Origin: Chryseobacterium sp. CH21
GTDB taxonomy: Bacteria > Bacteroidota > Bacteroidia > Flavobacteriales > Weeksellaceae
DNA: 64,000 nt
Reading direction: 5' to 3'
Assembly (NCBI RefSeq): GCF_004119445.1
Contig: NZ_QICI01000070.1
Location: 1 to 64,000, forward strand
The notes under the pieces are model-generated. The model was given only the letters and a program-made list of their open reading frames with translations, had not been told where the DNA came from and did not search any database. This document shows positions 45,051 through 54,837 of this stretch, piece after piece (position 1 is the first letter of the stretch; each line of letters begins with the position of its first letter). The position numbers and the translations under genes are program-made.

Positions 45051-46505
45051 ATGTCAGACATAGAAGAAATAGAAGTACGCGGCGGACAGGGACAGGTTCT
45101 GGACCCTGAGACTTACAGAGATTCTATAGGGACAATGGAGCAATCCGGAAAAAGAAGATGGGTATTTCCAAGAAAACCTAAAGGGAAGTACACCAACTAT
45201 AGAAACATTGTAAGTTATCTATTATTAATTATTTATTTTACACTACCGTTCATCAAAATCAATGGTAATCCACTATTATTATTCAATGTAATAGACAGGG
45301 AGTTTTTCATTTTTGGACAGCCTTTCTATCCACAGGACTTTTTTATCCTTACTTTAGGTGCTATCGCCTCTTTAATCTTTATTATTGTTTTTACGATTGC
45401 GTTCGGAAGAATTTTCTGCGGGTGGATTTGCCCTCAGACAATTTTTATGGAATCTATCTTCCGTAAAATCGAATATCTGATTGAAGGTGACCGAAATAAG
45501 CAAATGAAGCTGGACAGACAGGAGTGGAACAGCGAGAAAATTTGGAAGAGAAGCTTGAAATGGACTGTTTATGTTGTTATTTCATTGATTATCACTCACT
45601 TCATGTTCATGTATATTGTAGGATATGAAGAAGTGTTTAAGATTGTTGGTGAAGGGCCATTTACGCATCCTACCAATTTTATTGTAATGATTCTTCTTAC
45701 CGCAGCATTTTACTTTGTATTTGCATGGTTCAGAGAACAGGTTTGTACGCTGGTATGTCCTTACGGAAGACTTCAGGGAGTACTGATTGATAAAGATACG
45801 ATCAACGTTTTCTATGATTTTAAAAGAGGAGAAAACAGATCAAAATGGAGAAAAGGAGAAGACAGAAAGGCAGCAGGCAAAGGAGATTGTATAGACTGCC
45901 ATCAGTGTGTAGTGGTATGCCCTACCGGAATTGACATCAGAGACGGACAGCAGCTGGAATGTATCAACTGTACAGCATGTATTGATGCGTGTGATGAAGT
46001 CATGGAAAAAGTAGGTCTTCCAAAAGGATTGGTAAGATATGCTTCCGAGAACGAAATTGAACAGCAGACTCAGTTCAAATTTACCGGAAGAATGAAAGGT
46101 TTCTCAATATTCCTTTTCCTTCTTGTAGGATTCTTAGGATATCTTCTTTACAGCCGTGGCGAGATGGAAGCTAAATTCATCAAACCGGCAGGAAGTACAT
46201 TCTTTGTAAGAGACGGTAAAATTACCAATACCTACAATTATACTTTCCTTAATAAAACGAACGACAAAAAAATCGTTACCATCAAAGTAATGGAGCCGGC
46301 CCATGGTGAAATTACTTATAGTGCATCAAGCAAAATTCAGGTAGACAGAGATAAGATTTCAAAAGGAACCATCAATATCAGCTTCCCGGAAGATGAAATG
46401 AAACTCTCTAAACAGAATATCACGATTGGTGTTTATGATATGAAAGGTAAACTGATTGATTCATATCAGACTTATTTTGAAGGGCCATTTAAACTGCAAT
46501 TTTAA
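45051..46505 (+). CDS. ccoG: Membrane ferredoxin-like assembly protein CcoG/FixG/RdxA
   Basis: A 484-residue protein with several membrane helices. Cysteine motifs include FCGWICPQTIF, CTLVCPYGRLQG and two 4Fe-4S clusters (CIDCHQCVVVCPTG; CINCTACIDACDEV). A C-terminal Ig-like FixG domain follows. Homologues act as cupric reductases in cbb3 oxidase maturation. Length and order within the cluster are normal. Confidence 0.92.
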   Translation: MSDIEEIEVRGGQGQVLDPETYRDSIGTMEQSGKRRWVFPRKPKGKYTNYRNIVSYLLLIIYFTLPFIKINGNPLLLFNVIDREFFIFGQPFYPQDFFILTLGAIASLIFIIVFTIAFGRIFCGWICPQTIFMESIFRKIEYLIEGDRNKQMKLDRQEWNSEKIWKRSLKWTVYVVISLIITHFMFMYIVGYEEVFKIVGEGPFTHPTNFIVMILLTAAFYFVFAWFREQVCTLVCPYGRLQGVLIDKDTINVFYDFKRGENRSKWRKGEDRKAAGKGDCIDCHQCVVVCPTGIDIRDGQQLECINCTACIDACDEVMEKVGLPKGLVRYASENEIEQQTQFKFTGRMKGFSIFLFLLVGFLGYLLYSRGEMEAKFIKPAGSTFFVRDGKITNTYNYTFLNKTNDKKIVTIKVMEPAHGEITYSASSKIQVDRDKISKGTINISFPEDEMKLSKQNITIGVYDMKGKLIDSYQTYFEGPFKLQF

Positions 46506-46514
46506 TTAGAAAAA

Positions 46515-46967
46515 ATGAAGAACTTTAGTTGGGGACACGGTGTTGTAATTGCATTATTAGCATTCATCGTTTTTATATTATCCATGATGTTTCTTTTCCC
46601 GAACGGGCAGAAAAACTCAGAAATGGTAACGGATAATTATTATGAAGAGGAGTTGAAGTATCAGGATGTCATTGATGCCAAGAAAAAAGCAGATGACTTA
46701 CAGGAAAAACCTGTATACAGCCAGGATACCAAAGGAATTAAAATTACTTTTCCAAAAGAATATAACAACTCAAATACTACGGTAAAATTTGTTTTAAACA
46801 GAACCGACGACCAGAATTTAGACATCAAAAAATCTGTACAGCTTGATGCCAGCCAGTCTTTTACAATCCCAGCACAGGTATTGAAAGTAGGAAACTACAC
46901 GTTAAGATTAAGTTGGACCAAAGACAAAACAGACTACCGAATGGATTATGACGTGATATGGAAATAG
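46515..46967 (+). CDS. ccoH: FixH/CcoH family oxidase assembly protein
   Basis: A 150-residue protein with one N-terminal membrane helix (GVVIALLAFIVFILSMMFLF), then the NYYEEELKYQDVIDAKKKADDL stretch typical of FixH and a periplasmic beta-domain. It helps stabilise the assembling oxidase. It overlaps the next gene by 10 bp. Confidence 0.88.
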   Translation: MKNFSWGHGVVIALLAFIVFILSMMFLFPNGQKNSEMVTDNYYEEELKYQDVIDAKKKADDLQEKPVYSQDTKGIKITFPKEYNNSNTTVKFVLNRTDDQNLDIKKSVQLDASQSFTIPAQVLKVGNYTLRLSWTKDKTDYRMDYDVIWK

Positions 46968-47683
46968 GACTTATTGTATCGGCTATTGCTTTAGGCTTTG
47001 CTTCCGGTTTTCACTGTATCGGAATGTGCGGTCCTATTGCCCTGTCGATGGGATTAACCAAAAAACAGGCAGCCAACTTCTATCTTCAAAACCTTACCTA
47101 TCAATTCGGAAGAATATTCACCTATTCATTATTGGGTGCCCTTCTTGGAATTATCGGACAGGGATTTGAAATGGCAGGCTTTCAGAAATACCTTACCATA
47201 ACAGCAGGAGTTCTTCTGATCATTATGGCTGTATTTTCATTTGGCGGAAAAGATTTTGCTTCAAAAATTCCTTTTCTTTCAAAATTTCTATATTCTGTCA
47301 AATTAAATTTAGGAAAACTTCTTCAGAAGGCAGATTACCGTTCAAGATTCTCTACAGGAGTTCTTAATGGTTTTTTACCTTGTGGAATGGTTTACATGGC
47401 TCTTACCGCAAGCCTTGCAGGAGGTGGAATATGGCAGGGAGCTTTATATATGGCTTTATTTGGTCTCGGAACCCTTCCGTTTATGTTTGCTATAGTTTTA
47501 GCTGGAAACCTCATGAATCAGGCCTTCAGGGTGAAAATTTTGAAAGCCGTTCCTGTCATTATGATTATTTTGGGAGGATTATTCATTCTGAGAGGTCTTG
47601 AACTGGGAATTCCTTATGTTTCTCCGAAAGCAGAAGCCATGACAATCGTTAAAGATCCTAACGGAGCTGTAAACTGCCATTAA
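46958..47683 (+). CDS. SafE/TauE-like membrane protein of the cco cluster
   Basis: A 241-residue polytopic protein with the paired repeats GFASGFHCIGMCGPIALSMG and GVLNGFLPCGMVYMALTASLAGG. The Cys residues next to Gly/Met may bind metal. Members of this family beside cco genes are linked to copper or haem delivery; substrate transport is not shown. It overlaps fixH, so translation is coupled. Confidence 0.82.
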   Translation: MEIGLIVSAIALGFASGFHCIGMCGPIALSMGLTKKQAANFYLQNLTYQFGRIFTYSLLGALLGIIGQGFEMAGFQKYLTITAGVLLIIMAVFSFGGKDFASKIPFLSKFLYSVKLNLGKLLQKADYRSRFSTGVLNGFLPCGMVYMALTASLAGGGIWQGALYMALFGLGTLPFMFAIVLAGNLMNQAFRVKILKAVPVIMIILGGLFILRGLELGIPYVSPKAEAMTIVKDPNGAVNCH

Positions 47684-47701
47684 TCTGTATGTAAATAAAC
47701 C

Positions 47702-48439
47702 ATGAAGAAAACCATTCTTTTATTCATGATAAGCCTTTTTATACTGCAATCCTGCAGTGTGAATTCTGAAATTGTCTATCACAAAGATGCTGCCTCTACT
47801 TCCCTCATGGATATAGATATAAGAGAGTTTATGTCTGAAATGATGGCCATGACACCAGATTCATTAAAACAGAAGGAATTCGGAGAAATGGACAAACTTC
47901 CGACGATCTGGACAAGTATGTATGATTTTTCCAAAAAAGAAGGGAAATTAAAAACTGAAAATCCGGACTCCATCAGAATCATGAAAAAGATCTTCATGAA
48001 GTCTACGAAAGAAGACAATAAGCTCGCAGGATTTTCTTTTAAAATGGAACATTTTACACCGGAAGATTATCTGGTCTTAAAAAGTTTTACAAAAACTGAA
48101 AAAGTCCCCCTGGATCAGAATATATATAACAATTGGGACGGAAAAACTCTGATAATCGATACAGGAAACTTTAATCTTAAAAGTATTGAAGAATCAATCC
48201 GCTCTAAAACCTCAAAGGAAGAATCTGAAAAAATAGCCGGAATGATGGTGATGTTTTTCAAAAAAATTGGGACTACTTTAAAGTTTGAGAATCCCATCCA
48301 ATCCATTTCAGGGAAACATGACTGGATAAAACAGATTGATAACCATTCAGTAAGGATCGATTACGATCTGAAAGCCATTTATGAGAAAGATTCAAAACTA
48401 AAAAACGCAGATAAAAAGATGATCATTGTTACAGAATAA
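47702..48439 (+). CDS. Lipoprotein of unknown function at the end of the cco operon
   Basis: A 245-residue protein with a lipobox (LLFMISLFILQSCSV; Cys about 18). No family is recognised. The body is charged and alpha-helical-looking with several Met-rich stretches (FMSEMMAMTPDS, MMVMFFKKIG). It follows the SafE-like gene by 18 bp on the same strand, but a link to the oxidase is only positional. Confidence 0.7.
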   Translation: MKKTILLFMISLFILQSCSVNSEIVYHKDAASTSLMDIDIREFMSEMMAMTPDSLKQKEFGEMDKLPTIWTSMYDFSKKEGKLKTENPDSIRIMKKIFMKSTKEDNKLAGFSFKMEHFTPEDYLVLKSFTKTEKVPLDQNIYNNWDGKTLIIDTGNFNLKSIEESIRSKTSKEESEKIAGMMVMFFKKIGTTLKFENPIQSISGKHDWIKQIDNHSVRIDYDLKAIYEKDSKLKNADKKMIIVTE

Positions 48440-48442
48440 AGC

Positions 48443-48470
48443 AAAAACCACCGGAATCCGGTGGTTTTTT
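48443..48470. terminator. Bidirectional terminator, cco operon and serS
   Basis: The arms AAAAACCACCGG and CCGGTGGTTTTTT with a 3-nt loop lie between the convergent stops at 48439 and 48493. Confidence 0.9.
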
Positions 48471-48492
48471 ATTGTAGACTAAATTTTACTAT

Positions 48493-49761
48493 TTAGTTGA
48501 TAACATCAAATCTTGCATATTCTGCAATCTTCTTAGGAAGTTTAATTCCTTCTGCTGTCTGGTTATTTTCCAGCAACGCAGCCATAATTCTTGGCAATGC
48601 CATTGCTGAACCGTTTAGAGTGTGAACCAGCTGAGATTTACCTTCTCCTTTGTAACGGCATTTCAATCTGTTAGCCTGGAATGTTTCAAAGTTAGACACA
48701 GAACTTACTTCTAACCACATTTCCTGAGCAGCACTCCAAACTTCGAAGTCATACGTCATGGCAGATGCAAAACCTGTATCACCACCACAAAGTCTTAGTA
48801 CTCTGAACGGAAGTTCAAGGTCTGTAAGGATTTCTTTGATGTGCTCTACCATTTCTTCCAAAACAGCATAAGAGTTCTCTGGCTTTTCAATTCTTACAAT
48901 CTCCACTTTTTCAAACTGGTGAAGACGGTTCAATCCTCTTACATGAGCTCCGTAGCTTCCTGCTTCTCTTCTGTAGCACTGAGAAAAAGCTGTATTTTTG
49001 ATCGGAAGTTCTTTTTCCTCAAGCAATACGTCACGGTAAAGGTTCGTTACAGGAACTTCTGCCGTAGGAATAAGATATAATTTATCTTCGTTGATATAAT
49101 ACATCTGTCCTTCTTTATCCGGCAGCTGTCCGGTTCCAAAACCAGATGCCTCATTCACAACGTGAGGGGGATTCACTTCTGTGTAGCCTTTTTCAACGTT
49201 TTTATCTAAAAAATACTGAACCAAAGCTCTCTGTAGTCTTGCTCCTTTTCCTAAATAAACAGGGAAACCTGCACCGGCAATTTTTACCCCTAATTCAAAA
49301 TCAATAAGGTTATATTTTTTCGCCAGTTCCCAGTGAGGAATAGCTCCTTCACCAAGACCTTCTACCGGATGAGACTGAAAAATCATTTCATTATCATCTG
49401 CAGAAGCTCCGCTTTTTACCAATTCATTGGGAATGTTCGGAAGCTGGTACAGAATATTCAGTAAGTCATTTTCTTTAACTTCTAACTGGGATTTCAATTC
49501 TGAACTCGACTCTTTGTATTGTGCTGTTTTAGATTTTGCAGATTCCGCTTCTTCTTTTTTCCCTTCTTTCATCAATAGACCAATTTCTTTCGAAATTTTG
49601 TTGATTTCGGAAAGCTGGGAATCTAATTCAAACTGGATTCTTTTTCTTTCGTCGTCGGCAGCGATAGCCTCGTCTACCAACCCAAGATTTTTGAAATGTC
49701 TTTTCTTAAGACCTTCTAAAACGCGTTCTTTCTCGTCGCGCAAAAAATTGACTTGTAACAT
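48493..49761 (-). CDS. serS: Seryl-tRNA synthetase
   Basis: A 422-residue class II synthetase charging tRNA-Ser. The N-terminal long coiled-coil arm (about 25-105, rich in Glu/Lys) is clear. Motif 2 (QCYRREAGSYGAHVRGLNRLHQF) and motif 3 (NGSAMALPRIMAALLE) are complete. Length is standard. Confidence 0.96.
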   Translation of the reverse strand: MLQVNFLRDEKERVLEGLKKRHFKNLGLVDEAIAADDERKRIQFELDSQLSEINKISKEIGLLMKEGKKEEAESAKSKTAQYKESSSELKSQLEVKENDLLNILYQLPNIPNELVKSGASADDNEMIFQSHPVEGLGEGAIPHWELAKKYNLIDFELGVKIAGAGFPVYLGKGARLQRALVQYFLDKNVEKGYTEVNPPHVVNEASGFGTGQLPDKEGQMYYINEDKLYLIPTAEVPVTNLYRDVLLEEKELPIKNTAFSQCYRREAGSYGAHVRGLNRLHQFEKVEIVRIEKPENSYAVLEEMVEHIKEILTDLELPFRVLRLCGGDTGFASAMTYDFEVWSAAQEMWLEVSSVSNFETFQANRLKCRYKGEGKSQLVHTLNGSAMALPRIMAALLENNQTAEGIKLPKKIAEYARFDVIN

Positions 49762-49815
49762 TTTATTTAGATGTTAAATATTAGATGTTTAGCTCATAAT
49801 AAGCTAACAATTGTA

Positions 49816-49823
49816 CAAATTTA
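49816..49823 (-). promoter_or_regulatory. Candidate -7 box of serS (TAAATTTG)
   Basis: It fits TAnnTTTG on the minus strand, giving a leader of about 45 nt before the serS start. No -33 TTG is evident. Confidence 0.35.
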
Positions 49824-49827
49824 AAAA

Positions 49828-50346
49828 TTATTTTGTGATCGTAACAGTATTTGTGGAAGTGGGAGCATTTTCATCCTTAGAAAACACCGGAACTTTGTTG
49901 TATAAAACCTTTGAAACCTGGAATACTGTTGGTGTATTACGATACTGAACTTCCAACGTGTCTACAACATTATCATTGGCATTGGTACTTTTTGTATACG
50001 TAATCTGCATTCTGGAATAATAGGATGTTCCCGTTCCCGGATTATCAGGGCTGATAGAATCCAGTCTTCTTCTCTTGGCTCCTGCCAGATATTCCATATA
50101 AAACAGTGAATCTGTAGTCATCTTCAAAGCAATGCTTACCGGAGCAATATCTTTAGTACCAAAAATATCATTCACAGAAAAGCCTGTAAAAGAACCTGTT
50201 TTTTTACTGTTCAGAAGATCCTGACCAGCACTGTTTCTTACATAGATATTCATTAATTGATCTATTCTCTGCAAAGAATCATCATCACTTTTACAGCTGA
50301 TCATTGCAAAAACTGCAACCAATATGCCCCAAAAATATTTCATCAT
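49828..50346 (-). CDS. Lipoprotein of unknown function
   Basis: A 172-residue protein with a lipoprotein signal (MMKYFWGILVAVFAMISCKSDDD). The Ser-Asp-rich stretch after the Cys fits a surface or outer-membrane lipoprotein of Bacteroidetes. The body is beta-rich (TGFSVNDIFGTKDIAPVSIALKM). No known domain is recognised. Either of the first two Met codons may start it. Confidence 0.75.
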   Translation of the reverse strand: MMKYFWGILVAVFAMISCKSDDDSLQRIDQLMNIYVRNSAGQDLLNSKKTGSFTGFSVNDIFGTKDIAPVSIALKMTTDSLFYMEYLAGAKRRRLDSISPDNPGTGTSYYSRMQITYTKSTNANDNVVDTLEVQYRNTPTVFQVSKVLYNKVPVFSKDENAPTSTNTVTITK

Positions 50347-50384
50347 AGCTACAAAGGTAAAATATTAATCTTTAGGCTGCTTCT

Positions 50385-52283
50385 TTATTTTTCAAAATAT
50401 TTCTGGTACCAAAGCTCAAATGTTACCAGCTGCCATATTTTCACCCAGTCATATTCATGTACCTGATGATTCCACCATTCATCAATAACTGCAGCATTGA
50501 AAAAATTTCTCTTTTTCAGGCTTTCCAAGGTTTCCGCAATGAAATCTCTTATTTTCTCATCCTTTTTAATGAAATAATTAACCGGAAATGAAAAGCCTTT
50601 CTTTGGCATGTTTAAAACTTGCTGAGGAAGATGTTTTGCAGCTGCTTTTCGCAATAAAGGTTTATTCTGAATTCCATTGAACCTCATATTTTGCGGAAGT
50701 GCAGATACATAATCTATAAGATCATTACTCAGATAAGGATAACGAAATTCTACACTGTATTTCATTGCACTCAGATCATCCCGGAAAACATGGTGAGAAG
50801 AGAGTGAATATTTCATATCATATTCAAAATATCCGGAATAATTTTTTGTATCGGAAAGATGATATTCTGAAAGATTTGTTTCAATATTATTATAAATTTC
50901 AGGATTTGTCAGAGTTTTAGCTTCCAAAGGCATCATACTGATCTGGCTCTGTCTGAAAAAATCAAACATATCATCCTGAGAGAAATAGTTTTTCACCCGT
51001 TGTGAAAATTTATCTTTGGTGAAAATAAATGGTTTTATAAAATTAAAATTCCTCATCAAAAGCCATCTTTTAAGTTTCAGAGTATGAGAATAGCCTGCAA
51101 AGAGCTCATCTGCACCGTTACCACTTAATACTACTTTAAAACCTCTGTCATGTGCGAATTTTGCAGCATTAATCAACACTTCAAAGCTGCTGTAAGGTTC
51201 TTCAAAATGCTGGATATTTTCCTTAAGCTGTTCCAAAGCTTCTTCATCACTTACTTCCTTTATTTCATGCGAAACACCAAAATATTTAGCCGCCAGCGAT
51301 GCATTTTTCACTTCCTCTTCAGAAAACGGATAAGATATAGTGTATGTATGAATATCAGTATTAAAAGGTTTTGATTTTGAAGCAATTAAAGTAGAATCTA
51401 TTCCTCCACTCATCATTACCGCTACGGGAACATCGGCATATAATTGCTCTGAGAGACTTTCAGAAAGAAGTTCATCTATTTTTCTTACCGCTTCTTCTTC
51501 AGAAATATTTTTCTTAGAACATGAAGGGAACTTCCAGAATTTTTCTTTAGTGATTTTCTGATCTTTTAAATCAATAGTCATAAAGGAAGCAGGTTCCATT
51601 GAAAAAATATGCTGAAAACAGGTTTGTGGAGCCAACGTTGTCTGGAAAAGAAAATTGGTATATACTCCATTCCAATTGATTTCAGGTTCTACAAATTCAT
51701 GCTTCAGCAATGCTTTTATTTCTGAGGCCCAAACTAACCCCTTCTCGCTCTGGTAGTAAAAAAGAGGTTTCATCCCTACTCTATCTCTTGCCAGTATAAG
51801 TTTCTGGCTGGAGAGATCAACGATACAGATGGCAAACATCCCATCCAGCCTTGCAAAGACTGAGTTTCCCCACTCCTGGTAAGCTTTGAGAATGACTTCA
51901 GTATCAGAAGTACTATGGAAAGAATGTCCTGCAGACTCAAGCTCTTTTTTTAATTCTTTAAAATTATAAATCTCTCCGTTAAAGGTGATAATAATTTGCT
52001 CATTCTCTGAAAGCATGGGCTGATGCCCTTTTTCAGACAAATCAATGATAGATAATCTGCGGAAACCCAAAGCAATCTCTGAATTCTCGTTCTGCAAAAC
52101 CGGAAATTGTTCTTTAATTTTTTGGGTAGAATCATTCCCTGAAAAAGAAAATCCCTGATTCAAATTATATAGCCAGAAACCTTCATCATCCGGTCCGCGA
52201 TGTCTGATCGCCTGATTCATTTCCAGAATATTTGTTGAGGAAATACTTTTATGAAATGAATAATAACCGCTGATTCCACACAT
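50385..52283 (-). CDS. asnB: Glutamine-dependent asparagine synthase
   Basis: A 632-residue enzyme. Cys2 after the start Met is the glutaminase nucleophile (MCGISGYY). The synthetase domain has the PP-loop SGGIDSTL and a second conserved site GNGADELFAGY. It is longer than E. coli AsnB (554) and is of the kind often found in polysaccharide clusters, where it may amidate a sugar acid. The neighbouring flippase and glycosyltransferase on the same strand support that alternative. Confidence 0.88.
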   Translation of the reverse strand: MCGISGYYSFHKSISSTNILEMNQAIRHRGPDDEGFWLYNLNQGFSFSGNDSTQKIKEQFPVLQNENSEIALGFRRLSIIDLSEKGHQPMLSENEQIIITFNGEIYNFKELKKELESAGHSFHSTSDTEVILKAYQEWGNSVFARLDGMFAICIVDLSSQKLILARDRVGMKPLFYYQSEKGLVWASEIKALLKHEFVEPEINWNGVYTNFLFQTTLAPQTCFQHIFSMEPASFMTIDLKDQKITKEKFWKFPSCSKKNISEEEAVRKIDELLSESLSEQLYADVPVAVMMSGGIDSTLIASKSKPFNTDIHTYTISYPFSEEEVKNASLAAKYFGVSHEIKEVSDEEALEQLKENIQHFEEPYSSFEVLINAAKFAHDRGFKVVLSGNGADELFAGYSHTLKLKRWLLMRNFNFIKPFIFTKDKFSQRVKNYFSQDDMFDFFRQSQISMMPLEAKTLTNPEIYNNIETNLSEYHLSDTKNYSGYFEYDMKYSLSSHHVFRDDLSAMKYSVEFRYPYLSNDLIDYVSALPQNMRFNGIQNKPLLRKAAAKHLPQQVLNMPKKGFSFPVNYFIKKDEKIRDFIAETLESLKKRNFFNAAVIDEWWNHQVHEYDWVKIWQLVTFELWYQKYFEK

Positions 52284-52348
52284 AGTAAAGACTTAATTGA
52301 TTTGTAAAAATAAGGAAATGTCTTTATTTTCGCCCGTGTATGGAGTAA

Positions 52349-53601
52349 TTATTTCTTCAGAAATTTTTCTTTTAAAAGCTGTATTTCTTCTTTTGAAACC
52401 ATATAGTCTTTCAAATTGAATGGTGTAGAGCTATAAAACTTTCTGAACAAGAGAAAAGCTGAAACCAAATAGGATGATGTGGTAGCGATACAAGCACCCA
52501 AAATTCCCCATCTGGGTACTGCAATGAAAGAAAATGCAACTGTCACAACCAATCCGACAATGGATTTTACATTAAGAATTTTAAGTTCTCTCATTCCAGA
52601 AAAGTAATGTCCAACCATATCACTGACAGCAATGGCGAAAATTCCGGGTGATAAAAGAAGCATAATTTCTTTGGTATCTCTGAATTCTTTACCGAAAATT
52701 ATTTCATACACCTGAGATGGTATAATGATGATTCCCAGCACAAAACCAATCATCAGAATAAAAGTCAGTTTTAAAGCTTCTTTGGTTTTTTCTATAGATT
52801 CCTCACTACTTTTACTATTAACCACATCTGAGTACAAAATCACAGCAATACTGCGGGTAATCGTCCATATTGCCTCTGAGAAAGTAACCCCAATGGAAAA
52901 AATTCCAACGCTGGCAATACCTTCAAAATGTTCTAAGAAATAAAATGAAAGTCTGTAATTCAAAAACTGAACAAAAGCACTCAGCTGGGTTTTCCAACCA
53001 TATTCAAACATATTTCTGCCCACCTCTTTTGAGAATGATATTTCGGAAATATTGCATCTTTTGATGATCTGAAAAAACTGGTAAGGAAGAGAAGCGCCAG
53101 ACATCCGATCTGTGCAAGAAAATAGACTGAAACATCTTTTTTCCCAAACATATACACCAATATTCCTATAAAGATAATATGAACCAGTTGTTGCAACACA
53201 GTATATACATTAAACTTTCTAATATTCTGTGTTCCAATAAATAAGCTGATATTGGTAGATAAGAGTGAAGAAAAAACAGATATTCCAATAAGATACAACA
53301 GATATTCACTCTGAATAGAAGCCAGACTGAATAAGAACGGGATTAAAAGCCCTGTCAGAAGAGACCATAGATAGGCATATAATAAAACTTTCTCTATTTT
53401 AAATCTTGATGCAAAATAAGAAGCACTGCTTCCGGAAAAGATACTGCTGAAAAAGCTCACTGCTGCAGCATTGGCAACTACAATCGAAATAGTTCCTTTC
53501 CCCTCACTTCCCCACATATTCGTAGAATAGATCACCAATCCGAAACTTAGGATCAGAATAAGAAAACGTGAGACAAATGTTTTAATGATAGTAAGCTGCA
53601 T
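52349..53601 (-). pseudogene. Polysaccharide flippase, Wzx/MATE-like (one-base frameshift)
   Basis: A polytopic membrane protein with many helices of the oligosaccharide translocase type (SFGLVIYSTNMWGSEGKGTISIV, a typical start). The frame breaks at the six-A run at 53072-53077. Adding one base joins LLFLTSFFQIIKRCNISEISFS and gives about 417 residues, the usual size. It starts 5 bp after the glycosyltransferase stop, once that is corrected too. The role is flipping a lipid-linked glycan across the inner membrane. Confidence 0.82.
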
Positions 53602-53606
53602 GATGG

Positions 53607-54739
53607 TTATTTATCAATAGACTTTTTCACAAACTCAATAAAAGAGTTCTTTATTATTCCCCAATTGTATTTTTTTCAAATTCCTTTCGGGCATTATGTG
53701 CATCAGAATAATATAACTCCGGATTCCTGATATAATTAATCACAATTTCAGAAATATCTTCAGCATCCTGAGGATCCACCAGGCACCCAAATGAAAGTTT
53801 CTTCATATGCTTCCGGATACCCTTCAAATTGGAATAAATCACCGGTTTTCCTGCTCCCATAAAGTAAAAAAGTTTTATCGGCAGAGAATGATTGTTTTCA
53901 AAATTAATTTCCCGAAGATCAAAACATAGATCTGCATCTGCAAATGCTTCTGTGAACTGTTCAAAACGAGTTGATTTCCTGATGTCAATATCATCAAAAG
54001 AATATTCTTTCAATAACGATGAAAAATAGAGCTCGTCACTTTCGTCAACAGTGGAGCCAATAATGAGGATTTTAATATGTAATTCAGGAAGTTTCTGACG
54101 AACCTTATCTACTGCATTGAAGAAATTTCCAATTCCTTTATCTTTAGAAATCTGTCCTGTGTAACAAAGTGTTATTCTATTGGATTCAAGTTTCTTGATG
54201 CTTTCCTTGATATATACAGAATCAGGATAATAAGGAAGAATTATCTGTTTTTTAAATCCGAAAAAATAGGCTAATGGAAATTTTTTAGTCGTTTCTCCAA
54301 AAATAAAGTGAGTGCTCAAAAAGCCGGCATATAACTGAATAAGAGAAAATTTTACAGCTTGAAAAATTTTAGCGGGAAAACGATAGTTCTGAAGCATTGA
54401 CATGGAAGGATACCACTCTGTAATGTCGTAAATACAGCTTACCCTATTCTCTTTTACAAATTTCTTTGAAGCCACTACAGCCAATGGTTCGGAACAGATA
54501 ATGATCTTAGGCTGAAAACTTTCACATACTTTCTGAAAAACCTCTATTTTCTGTTCGATGCTTTCTTCCAGGATAGCATAAGATTCTATTTCAATTCCAT
54601 CAATAAAACCCTTATAATCAGCATATAAACTACATATTCTCACTTCATACCCATTATCTCTAAGAGCTTTTGCCTGATGATAAAAAATCCGGTCATCATT
54701 ATAGCTGTGGGATGTCGTTAAAAAAAGTACTTTAGGCAT
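53607..54739 (-). pseudogene. Glycosyltransferase family 4 (one-base frameshift at the C-terminus)
   Basis: A GT-B fold transferase: N-terminal TTSHSYNDDRIFYHQAKALRDNGYEV, central CYTGQISKDKGIGNFFNAVDKV and C-terminal LPIKLFYFMGAGKPVIYSNLKGI nucleotide-sugar motif. As read, it stops early at 53654 after EFEKNTIGE. Adding one base to the seven-T run at 53670-53676 gives EFEKKYNWGIIKNSFIEFVK and a stop at 53607, about 377 residues. The added end matches the usual last helix of such enzymes. The acceptor and donor are unknown. Confidence 0.82.
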
Positions 54740-54780
54740 TGATTTTTACTCGAATCTATACAAAGATACATTAAAACAAA

Positions 54781-54805
54781 AAAGTGAGAAACACGTTCTC
54801 ACTTT
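54781..54805 (-). terminator. Terminator of the gene at 54838-55326
   Basis: The arms AAAGTGAGAA and TTCTCACTTT with a 5-nt loop are followed by six T on the minus strand. Confidence 0.8.
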
Positions 54806-54837
54806 ATGATTATTCGGCTGTATAAGCTACACAGCGA

